Source: Aspidapion aeneum (lineage: Eukaryota > Arthropoda > Insecta > Coleoptera > Brentidae). From it: DNA of 64,000 nucleotides. A program made the position numbers and the translations under genes. This document shows positions 1 through 11,705 of the stretch, one piece after another. The first letter of the stretch is position 1; each line of letters opens with the position of its first letter. The DNA lies in NCBI GenBank assembly GCA_963576565.1, contig OY755047.1, positions 3,614,431-3,678,430 of the forward strand. The letters run 5' to 3'. The notes beneath the pieces are model-generated. The model had not been told where the DNA came from. It did not search any database and saw nothing but the letters and a program-made list of their open reading frames with translations.

Positions 1-999
1 TATTAAATCTACTCTTCTACAAATAGTTGGTGAAATAGAAGAAAATCTTTCTCCTTAGATGCTTTATTTATGTAAAATTTTTACTTTTTACAAATTGGTG
101 GTGTTGCTGGCAAGATGCTCGTAATGTTGGCAAAACAAAAAAAATCTTCTTCAGATTCTCGGTAAAGGATGAAAAAACCTTCTTTAGTTTACAAATGGTG
201 GCAAAACACAATCCACCGTTTCTCTTTAAAAATCCCTTGGTGTCTATTTCTCTAAATTTGATGTTGGTGGCAAAATCAAAAAAACTCTTCTCTTACTAAA
301 ATAATTTTCTAAAAATGGACAATTTGAAAGGAGCTAAAGTCCATTTTAAAAAAACATTACTGAAGACACAAAAGATGTCTACTGGTGGAACCTATACTGG
401 TACACTTATGTTATTTTAATTTATTTTGCCATAAAGCAAGCAAGTTTTTGATAGGCTTATGTTTGTATTATCAAGCCTTTTGTTATATTATTAGGTTTAA
501 GAGTGTATATATTTAGATATAAGTTGGTTTTTACATGGCAATGTTCGGTACCACTTGAAACATATTGGCATGTATTTGTGGCTGATGATAAAACAGCCAA
601 AATCATTGCTTCCTCCTTCTCTTCTACAAGTTTTCTGGTAAAATATATCTTCATCTCTTCTTTTGCAAACAGTCGGTAAAATATGTTCTCTCTTTGTGGT
701 GATGGTGAAGTTTTGGTGGTACTTATGATGGCAAAAATTTCTTCTCGTTCCCATAGAAGGTGGTGCTTTAATGGTGGAGAAGGCGAAAACTATCTTCTTT
801 CTTGAAAGGTGGTACAAATGGTGACAAAGGCGGACATATAAATTGATATTTTCTCTTTCTTCAATGATGGTTCTAATAGTGACATAAAAGCGAAGAAAGA
901 GCCCCTCTTTCTTGAAGAGTATAATTTGAAGACTGGTACTAATGCTGGCAAAGACAAAAAAATCTCTCATTTCTCAATGAGTTTGTGGTGAGACTTATG
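1..999. repeat. Degenerate short-motif repeat-rich DNA
   Basis: AT-rich DNA in which variants of TTCTTCTACAAAT, GGTGGCAAAA and GGTGGTAAAAT recur at irregular spacing. It leads into the 277-bp array to its right and may be a decayed edge of it. No coding sequence is recognised. Confidence 0.4.
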
Positions 1000-3900
1000 A
1001 CTGATTCCCTAAATTTTCACATGATAGTGATTAGTTCTTTTTGAGCTTTTTATATTGTGCAAAGATGGCACATTACTGGGAATAATTACAAGACTGATTC
1101 CTTGAATTTTCACATGACTGTGATTAAAGACTCATGTACATATGATTTTTTTGCTTAAAACTTTAAGCACTTGAAATTTGAATCATAATATTTATGATCA
1201 ATTAAAAATGCTATTTTGCAAATAGATGGCAAAATACATGACTGATTTTCAGAAATGTTGAATTTTTGGAATTATTCTACGATTGACAAATTGTAGTAAA
1301 AAAACTTCCCTTTGCTCTGGCTTCCACATTCTCAATATCTTGTGAAGCTTGTGGTAAAATACAAGATTGGTTGCTTGAATTTTCACATGACTGTGATCTT
1401 TAAGTACCTTTCGTACCTGATTTTTGTGCTCACAATTTTGTGCACAGATAGTTATATTTATAATGCTCAATTAGTTGGGCTATTTTGCAATGATGGCAAA
1501 ATGCAAGACCGATTCTCAGAATTTGTTTAATTTCTGGGATTATTCTACATTAATTAGTAAAGGATAGCCAAAAAGGCTTTCTTTTACTCCGGCTTTCAAA
1601 TTTTAAATAACTTTTGGAGCTGGTGTTAAAACAGACGAATGATCCTTAAGTTTTTACATTACTTACTGTGATCTTTAAGTACCTTACGTACCTGATTTTC
1701 TTGCTTATATTTTTCTGCACTTCAAGTTTGGATAGTCATATATCGATATGATGTTCAATTAAAATGGTATTTTACAAAAATAGTAAGATGCAAGACTGAT
1801 TCTCAGAATTTTTTGAATTGTTGAGATTTGTCTACGATTGATAAAGGATAGCCAGAAAGACATCCTTTCACTCAAGCTTTCTTAATATCTTGTGAAGCTT
1901 GTAGTAAAATACAAGATTGGTTTCTTGATTTTTCACATGACTGTGATCCTTAAGTACCTTTCGTACCTGATTTTTGTGCACACTTTTTGGTGCACTTCAA
2001 CTTTAGATCGTTATATTTATAATGCTCAATTAAAAAGGTTATTTTACAATGATTGCAAAATGCAAGACTGATTCTCAGAATTTTTTGAATTTCTGGGATT
2101 ATTCTACAATTAGTAAAGGATAGCCAAAAAGACTACCTTTCACTCCGGCTTCCACGTTTTAAATAACTTGTGGAGCTGGTGTTAAAATACAAGACTGATT
2201 CTCTGAATTTTCACATACCTGTGATCTTTAAGACCTTTCGTACCTAATTTTTGTGTTTACATTTTTATGCACTTCAACTTTAGATCGTTATATTTATAAT
2301 GCTCAATTAAAAAGGTTATTTTACAATGATTGCAAAATGCAAGACTGATTCTCAAAGTTTTTAGAATTTCTGGGATAATTCTACAATTAGTAAAGGATAG
2401 CCAAAAAGACTACCTTTTACTCCGGTTTCCACGTTTTAAATAACTTGTGGAGCTGGTGTTAAAATACAAGACTGATTCTCTGAATTTTCACATACCTGTG
2501 ATCTTTAAGACCTTTCGTACCTAATTTTTGTGTTTACATTTTTATGCACTTCAACTTTAGATCGTTATATTTATAATGCTCAATTAAAAAGGTTATTTTA
2601 CAATGATTGCAAAATGCAAGACTGATTCTCAGAATTTTTTGAATTTCTGGGATTATTCTACAATTAGTAAAGGATAGCCAAAAAGACTACCTTTTACTCC
2701 GGTTTCCACGTTTTAAATAACTTGTGGAGCTGGTGTTAAAATACAAGACTGATTCTCTGAATTTTCACATACCTGTGATCTTTAAGACCTTTCGTACCTA
2801 ATTTTTGTGTTTACATTTTTATGCACTTCAACTTTAGATCGTTATATTTATAATGCTCAATTAAAAAGGTTATTTTACAATGATTGCAAAATGCAAGACT
2901 GATTCTCAGAATTTTTTGAATTTCTGGGATTATTCTACAATTAGTAAAGGATAGCCAAAAAGACTACCTTTCACTCCGGCTTCCACGTTTTAAATAACTT
3001 GTGGAGCTGGTGTTAAAATACAAGACTGATTCTCTGAATTTTCACATACCTGTGATCTTTAAGACCTTTCGTACCTAATTTTTGTGTTTACATTTTTATG
3101 CACTTCAACTTTAGATCGTTATATTTATAATGCTCAATTAAAAAGGTTATTTTACAATGATTGCAAAATGCAAGACTGATTCTCAGAATTTTTTGAATTT
3201 CTGGGATTATTCTACAATTAGTAAAGGATAGCCAAAAAGACTACCTTTCACTCCGGCTTCCACGTTTTAAATAACTTGTGGAGCTGGTGTTAAAATACAA
3301 GACTGATTCTCTGAATTTTCACATACCTGTGATCTTTAAGACCTTTCGTACCTAATTTTTGTGTTTACATTTTTATGCACTTCAACTTTAGATCGTTATA
3401 TTTATAATGCTCAATTAAAAAGGTTATTTTACAATGATTGCAAAATGCAAGACTGATTCTCAGAATTTTTTGAATTTCTGGGATTATTCTACAATTAGTA
3501 AAGGATAGCCAAAAAGACTACCTTTTACTCCGGTTTCCACGTTTTAAATAACTTGTGGAGCTGGTGTTAAAATACAAGACTGATTCTCTGAATTTTCACA
3601 TACCTGTGATCTTTAAGACCTTTCGTACCTAATTTTTGTGTTTACATTTTTATGCACTTCAACTTTAGATCGTTATATTTATAATGCTCAATTAAAAAGG
3701 TTATTTTACAATGATTGCAAAATGCAAGACTGATTCTCAGAATTTTTTGAATTTCTGGGATTATTCTACAATTAGTAAAGGATAGCCAAAAAGACTACCT
3801 TTCACTCCGGCTTCCACGTTTTAAATAACTTGTGGAGCTGGTGTTAAAATACAAGACTGATTCTCTGAATTTTCACATACCTGTGATCTTTAAGACCTTT

Positions 3901-4720
3901 CGTACCTAATTTTTGTGTTTACATTTTTATGCACTTCAACTTTAGATCGTTATATTTATAATGCTCAATTAAAAAGGTTATTTTACAATGATTGCAAAAT
4001 GCAAGACTGATTCTCAGAATTTTTTGAATTTCTGGGATTATTCTACAATTAGTAAAGGATAGCCAAAAACACTACCTTTCACTCCGGCTTCCACGTTTTA
4101 AATAACTTGTGGAGCTGGTGTTAAAATACAAGACTGATTCTCTGAATTTTCACATAACTGTGATCTTTAAGTACCTTTCGTACCTAATTTTTGTGTTTAC
4201 ATTTTTGTACACTTCAACTTTAGATTGTTATATTTATATTGCTCAGTTAAAAAGGCTGTTTTGCAATGATGGCAAAATGCAAGACTGATTCTCAAAGTTT
4301 TCAGAATTTCTGGGATAATTCTACAATTAGTAAAGAATAGCCAAAAAGGCTTCCTTTTACTCCGTCTTCCAAGTTTTAAATAACTTGTGGAGCTGGTTCG
4401 TACCGGATTTTTGTGCTTATATTTTTCTTCACTATTTTGGATAGTCATATTTATGATGCTCAATTAAAATGGTATTTTACAAAAATAGTAAAATACAAGA
4501 TTGATTCTTAGAATTCTTTCAATTTCTGAGATTATTCTACGATTGGTAAAGGATAGTCAAAAAGTCTTCCTTTATGGCTTCACCGTTTTGAATATCTCGT
4601 GGAGCTTGTGGTAAAACACAAGACTAATTCTCTCACAAAACTACAAAACTGTGAATAAAGACCTCATGAACCTACAATTTTTGTGCTTAAAATACTAAAG
4701 GTTCATTACCTTTTTATTGT
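1000..4720. repeat. Tandem array, 277-bp unit, satellite-like
   Basis: The marker TGCAAGACTGATTCTC starts at 2061, 2338, 2615, 2892, 3169, 3446, 3723 and 4000, exactly 277 bp apart, then at 4278. More diverged units flank this core at about 1502 and 1789 and after 4278. Each unit holds two related blocks starting CAAGACTGATTCTC, so it may be an ancient dimer of two unequal halves. Two variants alternate irregularly: CTTTCACTCCGGCTTCC and CTTTTACTCCGGTTTCC. The core units are almost identical, which points to recent unequal crossing-over or conversion. No open frame is shared by the units. Confidence 0.92.
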
Positions 4721-5071
4721 AAAAATCAAATCTTTTCCTTAGCTGTGATAACTCTACGAACTTAAGATTTTAATGTTTAAGTATTGTTATTTTATTTTTT
4801 TTATATTTAAGGACAGTAATTTTAAAAAAATGCTAATAGCAACACGTTTGTTGACTAAGAGATTTGTGACGAATAATTTTTGTGCTTATAGTAATTAATT
4901 AGCACGTTAGATACTACATTATAAACCTAGAGACTAAAGTGCTACTTTTAATCCCTGAGCAAATAGTTTTATTAGCTGAGAAAAAAAAAAGATTTGAATA
5001 TTATTTTATGCACTAAGTAAAATTTAAAAAAAAAGGAAAATATTTAATACATTTTTTGTACCTGTTTTTTA
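4721..5071. other. AT-rich DNA, nothing recognised
   Basis: AT-rich sequence with A and T runs between the 277-bp array and a hAT miniature element. I see no gene, terminal repeat or clear tandem repeat. Confidence 0.5.
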
Positions 5072-5079
5072 TAACAGAA

Positions 5080-5426
5080 CAGCGGCGTAGCGTGGGGGGG
5101 GGGGGGGGCGCGGGGGGTTCGTCGCCCCCCCCGCCCCGAGGGTAGTGGCGCCCCATAGGTGGCCGAAGCGCCCTCACACATGATGACCTTTTTTTTTTTT
5201 TTTTGTTTTTTTGGTCGCAATATTTTTGAGAGGCGCCCTTGTGACTTATCGGCCGCCCCCTCACACATGATGACCTTTTTTTTTTGTTTTGGTCGCAAGA
5301 TTCGTGAGAGGCGCCCTTTTGACCTTTTTGTTTTTTTTTTGTCACAAGATTTTTCATCAGTTTTCAGAGGCGGCCTTTTTAGCTGTCCCCCCCCCCCCCC
5401 CCTTTCGGGCACGCTACGCCGCGCTG
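5080..5426. mobile_element. hAT-type miniature element, G/C-run ends
   Basis: The element starts CAGCGGCGTAGCGTG and ends with the near reverse complement CACGCTACGCCGCGCTG. It is flanked by an exact 8-bp target duplication, TAACAGAA, at 5072-5079 and 5427-5434. CAG...CTG ends with 8-bp duplications are typical of hAT elements. The inside has long G, C and T runs and about three related sub-repeats containing GGTCGCAAGATT-like and GAGGCGCCCT-like sequence. A second copy lies in the opposite orientation at 22662-23052. Long open frames here come from low-complexity DNA and are not genes. Confidence 0.9.
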
Positions 5427-5434
5427 TAACAGAA

Positions 5435-6221
5435 GTGTACTTAAGTTATTAGTTAAGTCAGAAAGTTGTTACCTTATTCACAGTGGCAGATTCAGGGGCG
5501 AGTTGATTTTAAAAGCTGCTAGAAAAAAGGTTTGTTTCATATATGAAATAGGTCGTTTTAAAAAAAACCGTTGCTATTACAACGACGTTGTAATAACGCC
5601 ATTATCAAATCAAAACATCAATGTTTTTACGTTATTTTCAAGTGAATTCCACGTAGATTTTTATCAACGTCATATTCTCATTAGGTTCGCGCTTTTTCTA
5701 CACGAATTTTAAAACGCGACTTTGAATGGCTTTTCTACTTAATATTTTTGAGATTTTACTAAAAGCAACGCCATCTTTTGGCGACATTTTTCACTTCGAC
5801 GAAGTCTATCCAACAGTGCTCTCCAAAAACCAGTTAATGAACTGATTTCTGATCCTTCACGATTACGACGCATCAGTTATTAACCTGACAAAGACACTTT
5901 AATATTGTGTGAAAGTGTTTACTGTTGAAAAATCTAGTTTAACTTTTAAAGAAAACATATATGTATAGAGATTTTGTCTTGCCTTCAGCGCCATCTTGTT
6001 TTGAAGTGTTGTAGTATTAAACTAGTGAACTTTTAGAACTTTCTTTTGCGTCACTTTTAAATGAAAAAAAATTATTAAAAAAAACGTGACAAAAAAAGCC
6101 GCAGAAAGTTAGTAGGTTTGAGAAGTCTTAAGTTAGTGGCGTTTTAGAACATGTTGTGGAAGACTTTTCGAGTGTGAATTTGGCACATGAAAATAACGAG
6201 GGTAAGAAAGACGTTATATAA
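5435..6221. other. Unassigned DNA with a lone hAT-like end
   Basis: At 5481 there is CAGTGGCAGATTCAGGGG, which resembles the terminal repeat of the hAT elements nearby, but no matching right end was found. The rest is AT-rich and shows no recognisable coding sequence or repeat. Confidence 0.4.
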
Positions 6222-7402
6222 CATTGGCGTAGCTAGCCTTGCTTTTCAGGGGGGGCCGTGGCCCCGGTCTATCTAGCAAACATAGGTTTTAAAGAGTCGT
6301 GCAAAGTGTGCAATGAATAAAAAAAAATACGCGCATTAAATGTTCTAATATTTTAATATAACAAATTTAATAATACATTTACCAACTTATTTATATGTAT
6401 ACACAGGAAGTATGTAATTCAGCAATTCTACAAAGAAAGTTTTCTACGTCGCTGACTGAAAGCGTCTACCACACTGTCTAAGTCTACCTCAACATCTTTT
6501 TCTATGAATAACAATGACAAACCTGTGTCTCTTTAGTCATAATTGTTCTAAACCAATTAAAAACTCTCCTCATGGCAGAGAAAGACCTCTCGCAAGTTGC
6601 ACTTGAAATTGGAAGAACTTTAAAAAGTTGGTAGAGGTTTGGATAGGTGTTTTCTGCTATATGTTGTTTGATAGAATCATGACCAACAGTTTGATTTAAC
6701 CGAAAAATACAATTCTTTAAAACGGTCATTTCTGCTCTTAGAGCAGAAGTATTAATATTAAAAATTTCCCGGTATTGCTCGACGAATTTATTCCATTTAA
6801 CGACGTGGGAAAACTTAATATGAAAATGGTTATGAAATTGTCACCAAAATCGGAAAATTTCCATAAGATACTAAACGCTAACATCAAAAAAACTAAAAAG
6901 ATTATTATATTTATTTTTGAAAAACAGTTTAAAAAGGTCTTTTATAACCTTACGACATCTACAACTAGATTTTGGAAACAGAGGGGCAAAGGTCGCTGTC
7001 TTTATTAAATGCGAAATTCAACTCACACTTCTATAATATTTTACAAGATGTCGCCAATATGTATGAAATATTCAATATGCATAATTATGTTTAAATTTAA
7101 AAAATATTTTCGGGAAATTGCATAAGTGCAGAAAAGTTACCGATAATTTAAAGAGAAAAAGCCCAATTCCGCAAGACAAGGGTTTTTTTCTGAAATGTAA
7201 ACATTATCTGAATGATTTTAAATTTTAATGCACCTATTTTATTTGAATATTTCCCGAATAATAATAGAAAAGTATGTATTTTCAGCGTCATGATCTTTTA
7301 CAAGTAGTCGGTAGGGGAGGCCTAAAATATCTTAGGAGGGCCTGAGGGACTTCAGGGGGGGCCAGGACCCCCCTGCCCCCCCCCCCCCTAGCTACGCCAA
7401 TG
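6222..7402. mobile_element. hAT transposon remnant with 15-bp terminal repeats
   Basis: A perfect 15-bp inverted repeat bounds it: CATTGGCGTAGCTAG at the left and CTAGCTACGCCAATG at the right. G-run and C-run sequence lies just inside each end, as in the other hAT elements here. It carries a broken transposase C-terminus on the minus strand at 6428-6836. The flanking 8-mers, TTATATAA and CACAACAC, do not match, so no target duplication is seen. The ends may have been rearranged or the insertion is old. Confidence 0.75.
6428..6836 (-). pseudogene. hAT transposase C-terminal fragment, frameshifted
   Basis: Read on the minus strand from about 6836, the frame shows VVKWNKFVEQYREIF, then ALRAEMTVLKNC, then YPNLYQLFKVLPISS followed by ATCERSFSAMRRV and NWFRTIMTKE. 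This is the hAT dimerisation region of ZMYM1-like transposases, where ATCERSFS is the hallmark. Near 6510-6525 the frame shifts; the shifted frame continues FIEKDVEVDLDSVVDAF and ends at a stop at 6428-6430. Only the C-terminal part of a transposase that is usually several hundred residues long remains, with no catalytic region visible. It lies inside the 6222-7402 element. A dead transposase is the simplest reading. Confidence 0.85.
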
Positions 7403-7831
7403 CACAACACCAAAAATTACATTTTTATAGCTTGATTCCTCCTTATTTTTAACTTATCTTTAAGCATCCAGATTTAGCAAAACAAATGTTACATGGTATG
7501 AGGTTGTTTTCAAGTAGAAAATAACTTTATTATTTTTGTTCACGTTAATTTAACGTTGATGTGATTTTTGTGCTAATAGGGTAGCCTCGAATACAGAATA
7601 CGCTTTAATTCACAATTATATGGCTTTTGTAAAAGAACAATTAAAAATTAAAATTTTGTAAAATCGAGATTTCTAGGTTACATATAAGCTTCAACTGCAG
7701 AATAATAAGGACTTTTTTTGCGAACAACTGAACAAAGAAGACACAACTTAAAGATGGGTATTCCGTATGGGTAAGTAATTAATGGTAGGTCAGCCTATGT
7801 GCAATATGGTATATCTATAACTACCTATATC
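7403..7831. other. AT-rich DNA, nothing recognised
   Basis: Sits between two hAT-type elements. No coding sequence, terminal repeat or tandem structure is visible. Confidence 0.45.
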
Positions 7832-8178
7832 CAAAGCTGTACCTAGGGGGGGGTCAAGGGGAATCAATCCCCTTGAAATACTCGAAAACATACAGTCGAA
7901 CCTCTCTAACTCGAACCTCTATAACTCGAACTTCCCTATAACTCGAACCTTTTAAGTGGTCCCTGCACTTTTTGTATGTATTTTAACCTATTTGATTCGA
8001 ATTTCTATAACTCGAACTCTCCATAACTCGAACTGTTTTGGTTGTCCCTTCGAGTTCGAGTTATAGAGGTTCGACTGTATATTAAATGACAAAAAAATTG
8101 CACATCACACATGTTTTTACTGAAATTTTTTAAACCTTCCCCCCCCCCCCCCCGATTATTTTTTTGGGTACGACTCTG
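7832..8178. mobile_element. Putative hAT-type miniature element, interrupted
   Basis: The left end CAAAGCTGTACCTAGGGGGG and the right end, reverse complement CAGAGTCGTACCC, are similar and are followed inward by G and C runs. Flanking 8-mers CCTATATC and CCTAAACT agree at only 5 of 8 positions, so the target duplication is uncertain. A pogo-type miniature element sits inside at 7893-8077. Confidence 0.5.
7893..8077. mobile_element. Tc1/mariner (pogo-type) miniature element
   Basis: Starts CAGTCGAACCTCT and ends AGAGGTTCGACTG, flanked on both sides by TA, the usual Tc1/mariner target. Repeats of the theme TATAACTCGAAC run inward from both ends, giving a strong hairpin. No coding capacity. It is nested in the putative hAT element 7832-8178. 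Confidence 0.88.
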
Positions 8179-8186
8179 CCTAAACT

Positions 8187-8483
8187 TACATAAAAACATT
8201 ACTTACACTTCAAAAAGAAACAAAAACACTTCTTAAATTGATGTTATGGTACTAGGAAAGAATAGGTACATATATTTTATAGGGTACGAGTATAGGTTTG
8301 TTAAATTAGATATTAATACATTTTAATCAAGGAAAAATTTTTTGAAAAATTCAGGGTGCAAGTGGTATAACTCACACTACAACAAGTGTTAGAGAATGTA
8401 TACTTTTTGTTTCTTTGTGGGGTTAATAATGGGTGCTAATTTTACCTACCTACATTTTGACATTCTATAAAAAAAGCAAATCA
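8187..8483. other. Unassigned AT-rich DNA
   Basis: About 300 bp between two miniature elements with no recognised feature. Confidence 0.4.
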
Positions 8484-8491
8484 AACCGACT

Positions 8492-8772
8492 CAGTGGCGG
8501 ATCCAGATGGGGGGGGGACAAGGGGCACTTGCCCCCCCTCCCGAGGATTTTTTGAATATACAAAAAATTAGTAAAAAGTAAGGTTTTTGCAGATAAAAAT
8601 TCAAAATTTTTGCTTGCGGCGCATGAAAATGTCTAGTGTTATTATCATCGAAATTAGAACCACATTTAAATTATCCTGAATGTGTAGCCGTTTTTTACCA
8701 ACAGAGAATGTCATCTCAAGTTACCCCCCCCCCCCCCCCCCCCCCCGAGAAGCACCTCTGGATCCGCCTTTG
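8492..8772. mobile_element. hAT-type miniature element with exact 8-bp TSD
   Basis: Left end CAGTGGCGGATCCAGA; right end reads CAAAGGCGGATCCAGA in reverse complement. An exact 8-bp duplication, AACCGACT, flanks it at 8484-8491 and 8773-8780. Long G and C runs lie inside the ends. The element at 45335-47499 has the same ends and internal sequence but carries two further insertions. Confidence 0.93.
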
Positions 8773-8780
8773 AACCGACT

Positions 8781-9029
8781 TTATTTGGCAGGACCATAAT
8801 TTTGGTATGAATGGTTTTGCTGCAATAAAAAAAAAACAGCTCAGCGGACTGAAAAAGAAGCTTTCAAAACAAGGTATTACCCGAGAATAGCCATCTCGGC
8901 TATTACTCAACCCAATTTTTTTATTTAAGAAATAGGGGTAAATTAGACCCTTCCCTTTTTTGTATTATAATAATTTCAAAATAGCCAAAATGTGTCCAAA
9001 ATAAAAAGCCCTTGTCATGTTTTCATTTA
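8781..9029. other. Unassigned DNA before a LINE fragment
   Basis: Short AT-rich stretch. Some of it may be decayed upstream LINE sequence, but I cannot align it to the other copies by eye. Confidence 0.3.
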
Positions 9030-9895
9030 ACAGTCTGTATAAACTGGAAACGGAAAGTGCACGGCATGGGAATACAACTTAACGACCGATTTACCATATA
9101 CACACTACAGTTTGCTGACGACCAAGTAATTGTAGCTAATGATAAAGAGGACATGGAGTATATGATGAGAAAGTTAATGGAAGAATACCAAAAGTGGGGA
9201 TTAACAGTGAACGTGGACAAGACACAGTACTTATGTATTAGAAACGAATCCAGTGAGTTCGAACTAGACAATGGACAAGTAATATCTCCATGCAATGAGT
9301 ATGTATACTTGGGTGTCACATTTGATAAGACAGGAACAGACTGTAAAGAACTGGAAAAAAGAATAGTAAAAGCAAAAAAGGTTATTGGATGGCTTAACAG
9401 TATTTTATGGAGCAGAGAGATAAAAAATAATGTAAAATTTAACATGTATGAAACAATGGTGAAAAGCACTGTTGTATGGAATAGAGACTTGTCGCGTAAC
9501 AGAAAAATACAAAACAAAAATGGAAAGTGTCGAAATGGATGCAATAAGAAGATCAGTGAGAATATCTAGAACAGATCACATAAGAAATGAGATCATAAAA
9601 GAAAGAATGGGAATCGAAGGGAGCATAACGGATGACATCACTAAAAGACAACTGATATGGTACGGCCATGTACAACGGATGAACGACGAAAGATTACCAA
9701 AGCAGGTCCTAGAATGGCAACCAATAGGGCGCAGAAAAAGAGGGCGTCCTAAACTAGAATGGCAACAGTCAATCCAAAGATCAATGAGTCAAAAAAATCT
9801 GACAGAAGATGATTGTCAGGATCGAAGGAGGTGGAGAATAGGCGTCGGACAACGTAGAAAAACGTTCTAAACCGACTAAATAAAAAAATAAAAAA
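9030..9895 (+). mobile_element. LINE-A fragment: reverse transcriptase 3' half
   Basis: A 5'-truncated non-LTR retrotransposon. The first frame (to about 9480) has the palm motif FADDQVIVA, with the catalytic aspartate pair, then EDMEYMMRKLMEEYQKWGL, VNVDKTQYLCI and YVYLGVTFD, the order expected after RT motif C. A frameshift near 9470-9480 moves the reading to a second frame carrying WYGHVQRMND, QVLEWQPIGRRKRGRPKLEW and a stop at 9868-9870. WYGHVxRM plus a basic GRPK tail is typical of the C-terminus of RTE-type and related arthropod LINEs. An A-rich then TCTCTGTAT-rich tail follows. Truncation and frameshift make it inactive. LINE-A is the commonest recognisable element in this window. Confidence 0.88.
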
Positions 9896-10564
9896 ATATC
9901 TCTCTGTATCTCTGTCTATCTCGTTTTAATTCTCCTGAAAGACAATCAGCTATTATTTGGGCGATTCCAAGATATAGTCTGGCTATGTGAACCGTGATCT
10001 TGCGGTAGTGCCTGATGTCACATGTCATACCACCGCAGGCATATGGTCGTTCCTGATATATATCAAGGCTGTCACTAAATTCTCGGGCTACAGTTTTCCT
10101 TTATAAAAAGAAAGATCAGGTCTTAGAAATGAACTTAAATAAAATTGTACTACACGGAAGAAATACACATTTTCCAGAAACTGCTGAGTTTTTTGTAAAT
10201 AGTTTTTATGTAATGTACTAACATACAAGTATAGAGACTTAAAAAAAATATATTTTCAGAAAAAATCAATCATAAAATTTTTAAATTTGCTAATTTTGTT
10301 GTCTTGAACCATGTGAGCACTAAACCCGGCACTGTATTAAAGTCGATAACCTTTCTCGATGTCTGCTGGACATCGGTAAATCCATAATATTCACCTGCTG
10401 AGATTCCTGATATCAGTGTTGCCAGAGTGTCTAAAGAAATAAACATTCATGTTTTCCGAATACTTGAAAGAAGCACAGACTAGTACGTTCCTGCGGTAAA
10501 TAAGAGCCACTTAAAAAAAATACAATCTCTTTCCAAAAACGCAAAAAACAACAAAAAAACACAG
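9896..10564. other. Unassigned DNA downstream of LINE-A
   Basis: Begins with a short TCTCTGTATCTCTGTC microsatellite that probably belongs to the LINE tail. The remainder (10.0-10.56 kb) shows no coding sequence or recognised repeat. Confidence 0.4.
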
Positions 10565-11705
10565 AATTATTTTAATTTAAACTTTTTTAAATGAAACTAA
10601 CAGTAGACTTTAAAAAATTGCAAACGGGCTTTATTACCTAAGCATTCGTTTAATAAAGCCCAAACAAAAATATGTTGAAGCAAATTTCTTTGGTTGACGC
10701 ACAAGTGTTTTCCTTTAATTTTAAGTTTTTTTTCTATTTTTAATTTCCTCCCGGGCATTTCCTACTTACCCGCAACTGTCTAAAAATATTTGGGCACATT
10801 GAACGTAATGCGCAGGATCAAAAAGACTTCCAACATGTACGCTTTCTAAAAAGGACATAATTTCTCGTTCTTCCTTACTTTTAACAAAAGTGACAACATT
10901 TTCCAGTGTTTTGAACTAGAGCGAATGACTAACTAGTGGTACCTACACTCAACTGGGTAATGGTGAAGCTGTGAGCAGGGCCCTGCAGAAAAGAAGCAAG
11001 AAAATCGACTCGGTAAGTGCCCTAGAAATAAGCAGTTGTAGATTTCTTTAAGCGAACCTATGGCATAATTTTCACCCTTACTTTCCGATCAATGTTACGC
11101 AGTTAATTTAAACTTTTGTAAATGAAACCAGTACACTAGCAATCTAAAATGCATGAGGAAGTTTTAATATACTTCAAAAAATTACGAACGGGCTTTATTA
11201 CCCAAGCATTCGTTTAATAAAGCCCAAACAAAAAAATGTTTACGCACAAGTGTTTCCCTTTAATTTTAAGGTTTTTCCTATTTTTAATTCCTTCTTACCC
11301 GCAACTGTTTAAATATATTTGGGTACATTGAACGCAATGCGCAGGATCAAAAAGACTTACAACATGTCCGCTTTCTACAAAGGACATAATTTTCCGTTCT
11401 TCCTTCAACAAAAGTAAGAACATTTTCGGGTGTTTGAAACAAGAGCTAATCACTAACTACTGCTACCTACACTTAACTTGGTAATGGTGCTGCTGTAATC
11501 AAGGCTCTGCCGAAAAGAAGCAAGAAAATCGACTCGGTAAGTGCCATAGAAATAAGCAGTTGTAGATTTCCTTAAGCGAACCTATGGCATAATTTTCACC
11601 TTTACTTTCCGATCAATGTTACGCAGTTAATTTAAACTTTTGTAAATTGAAAACTAACAGTATCTACACTAGCAATCCAAAATGCATGAGGAAGTTTTAG
11701 TAGGC
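10565..11705. repeat. Tandem duplication of a ~530-bp unit
   Basis: Two long copies and part of a third in the same orientation. TTAATTTAAACTTTT occurs at about 10570, 11103 and 11627. Shared landmarks include AACGGGCTTTATTACC, GCGCAGGATCAAAAAGACTT, AAGAAAATCGACTCGGTAAG and GCATGAGGAAGTTTTA. The copies differ by small indels and substitutions. Each long copy contains a hairpin, GGGCTTTATTA paired with TAATAAAGCCC, at about 10626-10664 and 11190-11226. No open frame is conserved. Confidence 0.85.

Noticed and set aside
5013..5452. Overlapping long open frames on both strands in the GC-rich block
   Set aside because: They lie inside a hAT miniature element made of homopolymer runs and sub-repeats; the protein is low-complexity and the second copy at 22.7 kb does not keep the same frame structure.
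5481..5500. CAGTGGCAGATTCAGGGG as the left end of a complete hAT element
   Set aside because: No matching right end or target duplication was found downstream.
9023..9544. A 173-codon minus-strand frame
   Set aside because: It is the antisense shadow of the LINE-A reverse transcriptase, whose FADDQ motif is clear on the plus strand.
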